DNA of 64,000 bases from Fundidesulfovibrio soli (GTDB lineage Bacteria; Desulfobacterota; Desulfovibrionia; Desulfovibrionales; Desulfovibrionaceae), in the NCBI RefSeq assembly GCF_022808695.1, contig NZ_JAKZKW010000005.1:62001-126000 (forward strand), written 5' to 3'. Of the stretch, positions 17,636 through 25,731 are shown one piece after another. How positions within the stretch are numbered: the first letter of the stretch is position 1; each line of letters begins with the position of its first letter. The notes under the pieces were generated by a model. It made no database searches, was not told the origin of the DNA, and saw only the letters and a program-made list of their open reading frames with translations. Both the position numbers and the translations under genes were made by a program.

Positions 17636-18805
17636 ATGTCCGCAGCCAAGGGCAAGTATCTCTTCACTTCCGAGTCCGTCACCGAGGGCCATCCCGACAA
17701 GGTGGCCGACCAGATTTCCGACGCCGTCCTGGACGTCATCTTCAAGCAGGACCCCGAAGCTCGCGTCGCATGCGAAACCCTGGTGACCACCGGCGTGGCC
17801 TTCATCGCGGGCGAGATCACCACCACCGCCTTCGCGGATTTCGCGGGCATCGTGCGCGAGACCGTGAAGAACGTGGGCTACAACAGCTCCCAGATGGGCT
17901 TCGACTGGGAGACCTGCGCCGTCATCTCCTCCGTGGACAAGCAGTCCGCCGACATCGCCCAGGGCGTTGACCGCACCAAGCCCGAGGAGCAGGGCGCAGG
18001 CGACCAGGGCATGATGTTCGGCTTCGCCGTCAACGAGACCGACACCCTGATGCCCGCCCCCATCTACTACGCGCACAAGCTCTCGCGCCGCCTGGCCTAC
18101 GTCCGCAAGGAGAACATCCTGGGCTTCCTGCGCCCCGACGGCAAGACCCAGGTCTGCGTGGAGTACGAGAACGGCAAGCCCGCGCGCATCGACAACATCG
18201 TTGTCTCCTCCCAGCACGATGAGCACATCAGCTACGACGACCTCGTGGACGCCATCAAGCTGGAGGTCATCCACAAGGCCCTGCCGCCCGAGCTGCTGGA
18301 CAAGAACACCAAGATCTACATCAACCCCACCGGCCGCTTCGTCATCGGCGGTCCCCTGGGCGACTGCGGCCTGACCGGGCGCAAGATCATCCAGGACACC
18401 TACGGCGGCATGGGCCACCACGGCGGCGGCGCCTTCTCCGGCAAGGACCCCTCCAAGGTGGACCGCTCCGCGGCCTACTTCGCCCGCTACGTGGCCAAGA
18501 ACGTGGTCGCCTCCGGCGCGGCCGACCGCTGCGAAGTGCAGATCGCCTACGCCATCGGCGTGGCCGAGCCCGTCTCCGTGCTGGTGAGCACCCAGGGCTG
18601 CTCCCGTTTCAGCGACGCCGAGTTGACCAAGGCCGTGCGCGAAGTTTTCGACATGCGCCCCTACTTCGTCACCAAGCGCCTGGACCTCAAGCGCCCCATC
18701 TACGGGCTGACCTCCTGCTACGGCCACTTCGGCCGCGAGCTGCCCGAGTTCACCTGGGAGAAGACCGACGCCGTGGCCGACCTCAAGACCGCGCTGAAGA
18801 TCTAG
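17636..18805 (+). CDS. metK: S-adenosylmethionine synthetase
   Basis: MetK makes SAM from methionine and ATP. The 389-residue product has the N-terminal [17 protein letters not shown], the [10 protein letters not shown] loop, and the phosphate-binding GGGAFSGKD. The ATG at 17636 is preceded by GGGAGGAA at 17623-17630, which decides against the in-frame upstream codons. A perfect Rho-independent terminator follows 25 bp after the stop, so metK ends a transcript. Confidence 0.97.
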   Translation: MSAAKGKYLFTSESVTEGHPDKVADQISDAVLDVIFKQDPEARVACETLVTTGVAFIAGEITTTAFADFAGIVRETVKNVGYNSSQMGFDWETCAVISSVDKQSADIAQGVDRTKPEEQGAGDQGMMFGFAVNETDTLMPAPIYYAHKLSRRLAYVRKENILGFLRPDGKTQVCVEYENGKPARIDNIVVSSQHDEHISYDDLVDAIKLEVIHKALPPELLDKNTKIYINPTGRFVIGGPLGDCGLTGRKIIQDTYGGMGHHGGGAFSGKDPSKVDRSAAYFARYVAKNVVASGAADRCEVQIAYAIGVAEPVSVLVSTQGCSRFSDAELTKAVREVFDMRPYFVTKRLDLKRPIYGLTSCYGHFGRELPEFTWEKTDAVADLKTALKI

Positions 18806-18830
18806 CTCCGCACCCGCCCCTTGAGCATCA

Positions 18831-18862
18831 AGCGCCCGGACGAAAGCCCGGGCGCTTTTTTG
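18831..18862 (+). terminator. Rho-independent terminator of metK
   Basis: AGCGCCCGG (18831-18839) pairs perfectly with CCGGGCGCT (18848-18856) and is followed by TTTTTTG. Confidence 0.92.
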
Positions 18863-19254
18863 TTTCGGTGCCGCGCGACGGGGAAGGCTTGGGCGTGGTG
18901 GATTCCGGCCAGCGCCTGACGTATCGAGGCGTAACACATTCTCGCGAAGGGCAAAGGGTGCCGGGCGCCCGCCCGCAAGTGGAACCGAGGGGCAGGTGAC
19001 AGTTCTGCAGAGGCCAAAAGAGCACCTTCTTGACAGCAATGGTGCTGGAAGATAGAAGAGTGTATCAAGTAGTAATGTTGTTGCAATTTGCCTTGGCTGG
19101 TTCTGGTGCGAGCATCATGATGTTTCGCACTGTTCCGCACGAGGCATGCTCCAACGCCCAGAGGCAGCAACGCCGTCTGAAGCAGCAGTTGCATTGACAA
19201 TGACAAGTTTCCTGTTTCACCCAGGCAGATACAGCCCATGAAGGATGCCGGAAT
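18863..19254. other. Intergenic region without recognised gene
   Basis: No ORF with family resemblance or good ribosome binding site is seen in these 392 bp. The composition shifts from GC-rich to more balanced toward the lipoprotein gene. AAGGA at 19239 is the probable ribosome binding site of that gene. Confidence 0.4.
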
Positions 19255-19725
19255 ATGGTAAAACAAGTCGTCTTCTCCCTGCTGCTGGCCACGTGCGTTG
19301 TGTCATGCTCGCCAACTCCGCAGGAGCAATTCTTCAAGTCGGAGCTTCATACGCGAAATGATCTGTTTAGATCCTACGGTTCGCTTCTCGGGGTCGTGGA
19401 TACGCTGTTCTCCAAGATCGTGCCCGGGGGTGTCGACCAGAAATCGGGCTCGCCAGAGAGGCAGTTCAGCTTCACCGTCAATGATTTCATTCGCAGCTTG
19501 AAGGCCTACGGGCCCAGTTCGAAGTGGGAAAAGAAAGAGAACAGCTGGATACTCCATGCCGAAGCCAAGGATGCGCTGACCGGGAAAGTGTATACGTCTC
19601 ATGCCCAGTTCGATGTGGACCCCTCCAGCGGCAAGGTGACGCTCACGCGCTATATCGGCATCGACGGGGTGGAGAGTGAGGATATGGATAAGTTGCTGAT
19701 ATCGATTTTATATTCTCCGCAATAA
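19255..19725 (+). CDS. Small lipoprotein of unknown function
   Basis: The 156-residue product starts with a short lipoprotein signal peptide (MVKQVVFSLLLATCVVSC) with a lipobox-like VVSC at residues 15-18, so it is probably lipid-anchored in the periplasm. The mature part is charged, with no motif I recognise. Codon use is less GC-rich than the neighbours, and it stands alone between metK and the next operon, which may indicate later acquisition. Confidence 0.7.
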   Translation: MVKQVVFSLLLATCVVSCSPTPQEQFFKSELHTRNDLFRSYGSLLGVVDTLFSKIVPGGVDQKSGSPERQFSFTVNDFIRSLKAYGPSSKWEKKENSWILHAEAKDALTGKVYTSHAQFDVDPSSGKVTLTRYIGIDGVESEDMDKLLISILYSPQ

Positions 19726-19933
19726 AGAAAGGCTCCCCTCTCCCGGCCTCTTGTTGAGCGGGCCGGGCCGTATCGGGCGCTTTGAAACGTGCTCCATCGA
19801 TATGACGGCTTGCGTTGACCCGGCCGAAAGCTCGCGTCGCGGCCGCCAAGTCCGTTGACCTGAGTGCCGAGGATTCGATTGCGTCCCCGCGCCCTCCCTT
19901 TGACATCCTGCCCAAACGCGTTACGTAGCCCCC

Positions 19934-20440
19934 ATGACGATCAAACTCCCCAAGAACCCCATGAAGCTCCGCGTACAGGTGCTCGAAGAGGAAAAGTCCA
20001 TGACCTTCGGGCCCGGCGAGGAGACCTCCATCGGCGGGGCCTCCGGCAACCTGTTCTTCATCGGCATGGCGGGGGCGGGCAGGCGCGAACTGGCCCGCCT
20101 GGCCGCCGAACAGCTGGGCCTGTCCTACGTCGAGGCCCCGGACCCCCAGGCCCTGGCCCAAGCGGCGGCGGGGTCCGGCCTGAGCGTGGCCGTAACCGGT
20201 GAGGCCCTGGCTGGCCCGGAGCAGGTCCAGGCCATGCGCGCGAGCGGCAAGGTGTTCTTCGTCATGCGCGACATGGCTCACCTGGCCCGCGACCTGGGCG
20301 ACCCGGCCCGCATCGAGGAGTTGGCCGCCGAGACCGCGCGCCTGGAGCCCATGCTCATGGAGGCGGCGCACTTCATCGTCCCCGTGGACGCCACGGCCGA
20401 GGAGCGCATCGAGGACGTGGTCTGGAAGGCGAGGCTCTGA
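19934..20440 (+). CDS. Shikimate-kinase-like protein with altered P-loop
   Basis: The 168-residue product has the layout of a small nucleoside/shikimate-type kinase: a strand LFFIGMAGAGRRELARLAAEQLG near residue 40 followed by helices and a late IVPVDATAEERIEDV. However the Walker A reads GMAGAGRREL, so the invariant Lys-Ser/Thr is replaced by Arg-Arg, and the usual shikimate-binding motifs are not obvious. It may be an inactive or repurposed homologue. The stop overlaps the next start (TGATG), coupling it to the DciA-like gene. Confidence 0.65.
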   Translation: MTIKLPKNPMKLRVQVLEEEKSMTFGPGEETSIGGASGNLFFIGMAGAGRRELARLAAEQLGLSYVEAPDPQALAQAAAGSGLSVAVTGEALAGPEQVQAMRASGKVFFVMRDMAHLARDLGDPARIEELAAETARLEPMLMEAAHFIVPVDATAEERIEDVVWKARL

Positions 20441-20877
20441 TGCAGCCGCTGGGGTCGTTGATCGTTGGCTTCGCCAGCCGCAGCGACGCCGTGCTTGGCT
20501 TCAGGCTGGCCATGCTCTGGCCGCGCTGGCGCGAGGTGCTGGGGGACGTGGCCCCCTTCGCCCACCCCATGGGCCACCGGCGCGGCACGCTGCTGGTGGG
20601 CGTGGACGACCCCATCGCCATGCAGGAGAGCCACTACGAGGCCCCGGACATCCTGCTTGCGGTCAACAAGTTTCTGGGCCAACAAGTCTTTGACAGGGTG
20701 CAGTTCGATTTGCTACAGGGCAAGACCCCTCTGGACGCCGCGAGCGGCGAGGCGCCGACCTTCTGGCGGCCGCCCGCCCCCCGCATCGCCAACCTGGGGA
20801 ACCTGCGACTGGACCCGGACACTGCCGTGGGGCGCTCGTATGCGGCCTACGTCCGCCAGTATGGCCCCGGCAGGTGA
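20440..20877 (+). CDS. DUF721/DciA-like protein
   Basis: The 145-residue product matches the DUF721 (DciA) pattern: LWPRWREVLGDVAPFAHPMG, GTLLVGVDDPIAMQE, then ILLAVNKFLGQQVFDRV. In other bacteria DciA helps load the replicative helicase DnaB. It starts within the stop of the kinase-like gene. Role here is inferred from the family; the C-terminal 35 residues (Pro/Arg-rich) are not part of the domain. Confidence 0.75.
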   Translation: MQPLGSLIVGFASRSDAVLGFRLAMLWPRWREVLGDVAPFAHPMGHRRGTLLVGVDDPIAMQESHYEAPDILLAVNKFLGQQVFDRVQFDLLQGKTPLDAASGEAPTFWRPPAPRIANLGNLRLDPDTAVGRSYAAYVRQYGPGR

Positions 20878-20900
20878 CTATAACTCTTTGGAGGCGGAAA

Positions 20901-21239
20901 ATGGCCGACGAAATCACTCTGGACCTGAAGAAACCCCTGGACAAGATGACCGCCAAGGAACTGCGCGACCTGGTCATCAACCAGATCCCCAGCATCACCG
21001 GCGCCTCTGGCATGGATAAGGACACCCTCGTCAAAGAGATCAAGTCCGTGCTTGGCATCAGCGAGGAAGAGGGCGGCGCGTCCCCCTACAAGGCCCAGAT
21101 CCTGTCCATGAAGGCCCAGATGCGCGAAATGCGCACCAAGAAGGCCGCCGAGGGCGCCTCCCGCAAGGAGAAGGACATCCTGCGCCGCAAGATCAACGGC
21201 CTCAAGAAGCGCACCCGCCACATGGCCCGCACCGCCTAG
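20901..21239 (+). CDS. Small basic protein with Rho-N/SAP-like N-terminus
   Basis: The 112-residue product has an N-terminal helical module (MTAKELRDLVINQIPSITG then DKDTLVKEIKSVLG) that resembles the SAP-like Rho N-terminal fold, and a long, very basic helical C-terminus (RRKINGLKKRTRHMARTA). This suggests nucleic-acid binding, but the family is not certain. The ATG at 20901 follows GGAGGCGG. A strong terminator follows 24 bp after the stop. Confidence 0.65.
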   Translation: MADEITLDLKKPLDKMTAKELRDLVINQIPSITGASGMDKDTLVKEIKSVLGISEEEGGASPYKAQILSMKAQMREMRTKKAAEGASRKEKDILRRKINGLKKRTRHMARTA

Positions 21240-21262
21240 CATTGGCAGACGACGCACTTCGC

Positions 21263-21294
21263 GCCCGGCCGGACAAACTCCGGCCGGGCTTTTT
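21263..21294 (+). terminator. Rho-independent terminator
   Basis: GCCCGGCCGGA (21263-21273) pairs over 11 bp with TCCGGCCGGGC (21279-21289), loop CAAAC, followed by TTTTTG. It ends the kinase-like/DciA/basic-protein transcript. Confidence 0.95.
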
Positions 21295-21323
21295 GCGTTG
21301 GGGCAAGCAAAAGGGAGAGGCCC

Positions 21324-22181
21324 ATGCTTCGAGTGATCGTTTTGTTGTGCGTCTTGGCCGTTGCGCCCGTCTGGAGCGCCCACGGCGGGGAGGGCTCCGG
21401 CCTCGGCGGCCAGGCGGTGGATTTCGCCTCAGCAGGCCAGGATCATCAGCAGGTCAGGGGCTACCTTTCCCTGCCTCCCGGCGAGGGCCCGTTCCCGGCG
21501 GTTGTGCTGCTGCACGGCTGTAGCGGGACGGGAAAATATCTCGGCTTGTGGAAGGATTATTTCCTGCGCGCGGGCTACGCCTGCCTGGTCGTGGACAGCT
21601 TCAGGCCGCGCGGTTTCACGGAAATCTGCACCGATTTCAAGCGGGTTACCGATGCAATGCGCGTGGCGGACGCCTATGGCGCGCTGGAATACCTTGCGGC
21701 GCATCCCAGGCTGAGAGGCGGCTCCGTGCTGGTCGCCGGTTTCAGCCACGGGGCGGGCATCGCGCTGGACGCGGTCTCCACGGTCGGGCTGTCCGGGCGC
21801 GCCCCCGGTTCGCCCGCCTTCACGGCCGCCGTGAGCATCTTTCCCGCGTGCGACCAGAAGAAGCGCATGGAGGCCAAATACCGCGCCCCGGCGCTCATCC
21901 TGATCGGAGAAGCGGACGACTGGACCCCGGCGCGTTTCTGCCGGGAGCTTGTGGACGCGCGCACCGCCGGGGAAGCGCCCGTGGCCCTGAAGGTCTATCC
22001 TGGGGCGCACCACGGGTTCACCACGCCATATCTGCCCCACACCTACCGGCCGGACGTGCTGAACAAGCACAGCCCGACGGGGAAGGGAGCCACCCTGGCG
22101 GGGAGCCCGGAGGCCACGGCGGACGCCCAGGAGCGGATTCTGGAGTTTCTTGTCGGCCTGGCGGCCGCGAAGGCCCCTTGA
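21324..22181 (+). CDS. Exported dienelactone-hydrolase-family alpha/beta hydrolase
   Basis: This 285-residue protein has a signal peptide (about residues 1-21, LRVIVLLCVLAVAPVWSA) and then an alpha/beta-hydrolase core: VVLLHGCSG, VVDSFRPRG, the nucleophile elbow GFSHGAG (Ser141), and a late YPGAHHGF with the probable catalytic His. It is most like dienelactone hydrolase-related esterases. The substrate is unknown. It is a single gene after a terminator; a hairpin at 22295 separates it from the convergent flagellar genes. Confidence 0.85.
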   Translation: MLRVIVLLCVLAVAPVWSAHGGEGSGLGGQAVDFASAGQDHQQVRGYLSLPPGEGPFPAVVLLHGCSGTGKYLGLWKDYFLRAGYACLVVDSFRPRGFTEICTDFKRVTDAMRVADAYGALEYLAAHPRLRGGSVLVAGFSHGAGIALDAVSTVGLSGRAPGSPAFTAAVSIFPACDQKKRMEAKYRAPALILIGEADDWTPARFCRELVDARTAGEAPVALKVYPGAHHGFTTPYLPHTYRPDVLNKHSPTGKGATLAGSPEATADAQERILEFLVGLAAAKAP

Positions 22182-22294
22182 GGGGGAGCTCTTGAAGCGC
22201 GGCGCGGCCGAGGCCGGGCGCAACGGTTGGCCCGTATGGGCCCGACACGGCTTCGGGCGCGGCGTCCATCCCAGTGCCTGTGCGGCCACGCAAA

Positions 22295-22324
22295 AGCCCC
22301 CGCCGGGATGTCCCGGCGGGGGCT
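22295..22324 (-). terminator. Terminator of the fliJ/motE transcript
   Basis: A 14-bp perfect stem (22295-22308 with 22311-22324) with a 2-base centre is followed on the minus strand by TTTTG. It sits between convergent genes. Confidence 0.9.
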
Positions 22325-22348
22325 GTTGCGTCATGATCGGTCCCTGAG

Positions 22349-23107
22349 CTAGGGCCTTTCGGGCAGGTCCTTGCCGGCCTGGAACTTGGTCAGGTCCTCG
22401 GAGAGCTTTGCGGCCTTCTTGGCGGCGACGAAGGTCAGGATCTCCCCGGCCTGGCGCCCCTTCATGCCCGACAGAATCTTGACGGCCACGCCCTCGTCCA
22501 GGGTCTCCAGCACCGAGGCGGCCTGCTTGGGCTTCATGTTGGTGTACATGTCGATGAGGTGGCGCATCTTCTCGTCCTTGACGGACTTGGCCTCGTCCAG
22601 CAGGCCCTTGAGCGAGCTTTCCAGCTCCTTGAGCGAGGCCAGCCGGGCGTTGAGGTCGGCCTCCAGGGTCTTGAGGGCCTGCTCCTGGCGGTCCAGGGCT
22701 TCGGCGCGCTGCCTGAGCACCTGCACGGAGAGCACGGACTCGGGCTGCTGGGCCGGGGGGATGGCCTTCTTGTCAGGAGCGGCAGGGGCGGCTGCGGCCG
22801 CCTGGGCGTGGGCCGGGGCATCATCCAGGATGGAGGCGCGGACCACGGGGGCCGGGCCCGACATCTGGCCCGATATTTGGCCTTGAGCCTGGGCCACGTT
22901 CTGTACCGCGGCGGGGGGCGTGGCCGTGACGGCGGCGACGGGCACCGGCGCGGGCGCGCCGCGCAGGCCCATGGTCAGCAGCAGGCCCAGCTTGGCGGCC
23001 GCGAGCACGGCCACTGCCAGGGCGATTCTAGACAACCGGAGGCTGGTAACGAAGCGTTGCCATCTCGTCGAAGCCTGCCTGCTCTTTTCTGTTCTCTTCC
23101 GCAACAT
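22349..23107 (-). CDS. MotE-family flagellar protein with MgtE-N-like domain
   Basis: This 252-residue product has a membrane helix near residues 28-48 (LSRIALAVAVLAAAKLGLL), an Ala/Pro-rich linker, a coiled coil (about 125-185) and a C-terminal domain (MKPKQAASVLETLDEGVAVK, ILSGMKGRQAGEILTF) like the MgtE intracellular N-domain of MotE. MotE acts at the flagellar motor, likely in the periplasm or at the inner membrane. The chosen ATG at 23107 overlaps fliJ by 80 bp, which is large; a TTG after the fliJ stop is the alternative and would shorten the N-terminus by about 25 residues. Confidence 0.82.
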   Translation of the reverse strand: MLRKRTEKSRQASTRWQRFVTSLRLSRIALAVAVLAAAKLGLLLTMGLRGAPAPVPVAAVTATPPAAVQNVAQAQGQISGQMSGPAPVVRASILDDAPAHAQAAAAAPAAPDKKAIPPAQQPESVLSVQVLRQRAEALDRQEQALKTLEADLNARLASLKELESSLKGLLDEAKSVKDEKMRHLIDMYTNMKPKQAASVLETLDEGVAVKILSGMKGRQAGEILTFVAAKKAAKLSEDLTKFQAGKDLPERP

Positions 23108-23468
23108 GTCTGGCCGCCTGGGTTTCCTTGAGTTTTTCGAGGAGCTTGCGATCCTTGGCGCGGGCCGCCAGCTCTTCGCGCCTGTCATGCACGTCCTGGG
23201 CCAACTCGATGCGCCGCTGTCTGCCCAGGGCCAGGTCCTGCTCCAGGCGCTGGATATAGGAGCGCAGCAGCCAGAGCTCCGCCGCGGTGAGCGCGCTGGA
23301 AGCGAGCTTGTCGCGCTGGATGTCCAGGTCGCCCTCCAGCATCTCCAGGAAACGGTCGTGATCCCGCAAGGCCTGCTGGGCCTTTGACAGGGCGATCTTG
23401 GCCTGGTCCTCCAGCTGGGAGCGGTATTCCAGGACCTTGTCCAGGTTGAAGCGGAAGGGTCTGGGCAT
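23028..23468 (-). CDS. fliJ: Flagellar export chaperone
   Basis: FliJ is the coiled-coil stalk-like chaperone of the flagellar type III export ATPase. The 146-residue product starts MPRPFRFNLDKVLEYRSQLE, the classic FliJ N-terminus, and is almost entirely coiled coil rich in Glu, Gln and Arg. It is upstream of and overlaps the MotE-like gene. The rest of the flagellar operon is not in the window. The Crp/Fnr gene lies upstream with only a 32-bp gap, so the three may share a transcript. Confidence 0.88.
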   Translation of the reverse strand: MPRPFRFNLDKVLEYRSQLEDQAKIALSKAQQALRDHDRFLEMLEGDLDIQRDKLASSALTAAELWLLRSYIQRLEQDLALGRQRRIELAQDVHDRREELAARAKDRKLLEKLKETQAARHVAEENRKEQAGFDEMATLRYQPPVV

Positions 23469-23500
23469 GATGCCAAGACTCCAAGCAAGGACCGGGCCAG

Positions 23501-24205
23501 CTACTTGAGCTTGAGGTCCCCTTCGGAGAGGGCTTCCAGCCGCTCGCGGTCCAGGATGGTGATGGTGCGGTTGTCCATGGAGATCCAGCCCGAATCCTCC
23601 AGGCGGGCCAGCGCGCGGGAGAGGGCCTCGCGCGTGGCCCCCAGCAGCGCGGCCAGGTGGCCCTTGCTCATGTCCAGCACGAAGGTGTCGGACTGCTTCT
23701 CGTCGGCCTGGAGAAGCAGGTAGGCGGCCAGGCGCGCGGGAACCTCGCGCAGGGTGAGCTGGCCGATCATGGAGGCCATCTGCCGCAGCCGCTGGGAGAG
23801 CGCGGCCAGCATGGCCATGGAGAGCCCGGCGTCGCGCTCCATGAGGCGCATGAGCACGGCCTTCTCGGTGTAGAGCACCGTGCTCGGCTGCACGGCCATG
23901 GCGTTGGCCGGGAAGACCCCGCCCTGGAACATGGGCACCTCGGCGAAAGGCTCGCCCGGGCCAAGCATGTGCAGAATCTGCTCCTTGCCTTCCGGCGAGG
24001 CCTTGAAGATCTTCACCTGGCCTTGCAGCAGGATGTAGAGGCCCTTGGCCTCCACGCCTTCGAGGAAGATCACCTGCCCCTTGTCCGCCTTGATCACGGC
24101 GGAGTTCTGTTCGATGGTCTCAAGCTGGGCCGGGCTCAGGTTGGAGAACAGGGGCACCATGCTGAGAAGCGCGCCGGTGGAGGAGGTCTGTTTTTTCATG
24201 GGCAT
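23501..24205 (-). CDS. Crp/Fnr-family transcriptional regulator
   Basis: The 234-residue product has a cyclic-nucleotide-binding-fold sensor domain (about 15-135, LFSNLSPAQLETIE, GQVIFLEGVEAKGLY) and a C-terminal winged helix (GHLAALLGATREALSRALARLE). The sensor lacks the Arg-Ser pair that holds cAMP phosphate and lacks FNR-type cysteines, so its ligand is not cAMP by the usual mode; a haem or redox signal as in the HcpR/DNR groups is possible. The start at 24205 (or 24199) is taken from the family length. It is divergent from a polyferredoxin, with an imperfect CRP-like site between them. Confidence 0.88.
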   Translation of the reverse strand: MPMKKQTSSTGALLSMVPLFSNLSPAQLETIEQNSAVIKADKGQVIFLEGVEAKGLYILLQGQVKIFKASPEGKEQILHMLGPGEPFAEVPMFQGGVFPANAMAVQPSTVLYTEKAVLMRLMERDAGLSMAMLAALSQRLRQMASMIGQLTLREVPARLAAYLLLQADEKQSDTFVLDMSKGHLAALLGATREALSRALARLEDSGWISMDNRTITILDRERLEALSEGDLKLK

Positions 24206-24218
24206 GGAATGACCCGGA

Positions 24219-24234
24219 TTGTGACGCAAATCAA
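24219..24234. promoter_or_regulatory. Candidate Crp/Fnr-family operator
   Basis: TGTGACGCAAATCAAT matches the CRP-family consensus TGTGA-N6-TCACA at 8 of 10 positions and lies between the divergent regulator and polyferredoxin genes. It may serve autoregulation and control of the polyferredoxin gene. Confidence 0.4.
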
Positions 24235-24290
24235 TGCCCCGGTGGGCATCCGTGCTAGAAAACGGGTGAACGCCTTCTGCGGAGCGACAC

Positions 24291-25631
24291 ATGAACCGAT
24301 TCAAGAACGCGGGCCTGGTTGCCCTGGTCGTGCTGGGCGCGCTGATCCCGGCGGCGCACCTCAACCGGTGGCACGGCATCTGGGAGGCACTGGCCTGGCT
24401 GGCACCGGCGGCGTGCCTGATCTTCACCCGGCGCGAATTCCCGCGCCGGGCCAATCAGGCGCTGGCCCTGGCCGGGTCGCTCATCACCGTGGACACCATG
24501 CTGCACTTCGTGCGCCTGCGGCAGGCCACGGGCGAGCCCTGGCTGCGCCTGGCGGTCATCCTTTCGGTTGCGGCCCTGGTCACGGCGCTGGCGGCCTGGG
24601 CCCTGGAGCAACCCCTGTTCGCCCGCAACAGCCGGGCAAAGGCAGATGCGTCCGGCCCCCGCGAGTTCCCCGTGGCCGGGTTCGCGGCCTGGGCCGTGGC
24701 CCTGGCCCTGCTGGCCGTGGTGCAGCTCAAGGTGCGCCCGCCCATGCTGCTGGCGGAGCGTTTCGCGCACGGGGCTGGCTGGCTGGAGATCTCGCTGCTG
24801 GCGCTCTATGCGGGGTTTACGGCCGAGGCCCTGTGCGACCCGCTGCGGGCCTCGAAGGCGCGCAGGCGGGCCTGGGGGCTGTTCTCCCTGGCGTTCTTCG
24901 GGCAGCTGGCCCTGGGCCTGGCCGGATTCAAGGATTTCCTGATGACCGGCGCGCTGCACCTGCCCGTGCCCGCGCTCATCGTGGCCGGGCCGCTGTTCAG
25001 GGGCGAGGGGCTGTTCATGCTGTGCCTGTTCTCGGCCACGGTGCTGCTGGTGGGGCCGGCCTGGTGCAGCCACCTTTGCTATATCGGGGCCTGGGATTCG
25101 GCCATGAGCCAGGCCCGCAAGCGGCCTTCGGCGGCCCCGGCCTGGCTGCGCCGGGGGCGCATCCTGCTGGCGGCGGCGGTGTTCGGCGTGGCCTGGGCGC
25201 TGGGCCGCATGGGGGTTACGTCCATGACGGCGGTCTGGCTGGCTGGCGGGTTCGGGCTGGCGGGCGTGGGGATCATGGCCTTCGCCTCCCGGCGGACGGG
25301 CGTGATGGCCCACTGCTCGGGCTGGTGCCCCATGGGCCTGCTGGCCGGGCTGGCCGGGAAGTTGTCCCCCTGGCGGCTGCGCATCGGGAGCGGCTGCAAA
25401 GGCTGCGGGGTGTGCTCCCTGGCCTGCCGCTACGACGCCCTGCGCCCCGAGGACCTGGGCCGCAAGCGCCCGGGCGTCTCCTGCTCGCTCTGCCGGGACT
25501 GCCTCGGCGCATGCCCCAAATCCGAGATGGAGTTGACCTTCCTGGGGCGCTCCGGGCCGTGGGTCTGGGCGACGTTCAGCGCCGTTGTGGCGGCGCTGCA
25601 CGCGGTGTTCCTGGGGGTGGCCCGGATTTAA
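24291..25631 (+). CDS. Membrane polyferredoxin (NapH/YccM-like 4Fe-4S protein)
   Basis: This 446-residue protein has about ten hydrophobic segments and, in its last third, the paired NapH-type motifs CSHLCYIGAWD and CSGWCPMGLL, followed by two ferredoxin clusters CKGCGVCSLACRY and CSLCRDCLGACPK. Such proteins pass electrons between quinone or periplasmic donors and cytoplasmic or periplasmic oxidoreductases. Partner enzymes are not adjacent. It is transcribed divergently from the Crp/Fnr regulator, suggesting redox control. The stop is followed by a radical SAM gene 100 bp downstream. Confidence 0.85.
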   Translation: MNRFKNAGLVALVVLGALIPAAHLNRWHGIWEALAWLAPAACLIFTRREFPRRANQALALAGSLITVDTMLHFVRLRQATGEPWLRLAVILSVAALVTALAAWALEQPLFARNSRAKADASGPREFPVAGFAAWAVALALLAVVQLKVRPPMLLAERFAHGAGWLEISLLALYAGFTAEALCDPLRASKARRRAWGLFSLAFFGQLALGLAGFKDFLMTGALHLPVPALIVAGPLFRGEGLFMLCLFSATVLLVGPAWCSHLCYIGAWDSAMSQARKRPSAAPAWLRRGRILLAAAVFGVAWALGRMGVTSMTAVWLAGGFGLAGVGIMAFASRRTGVMAHCSGWCPMGLLAGLAGKLSPWRLRIGSGCKGCGVCSLACRYDALRPEDLGRKRPGVSCSLCRDCLGACPKSEMELTFLGRSGPWVWATFSAVVAALHAVFLGVARI

Positions 25632-25731
25632 GGGCTGGCGGCCGGGGCGCTCGGTTGCAAGGCCGGGGGAAACCTCGTACGAAGCCTCAGCGCGGCACAC
25701 CCCGCCAGTGCCCATAGCCCACGGGAGCAGC

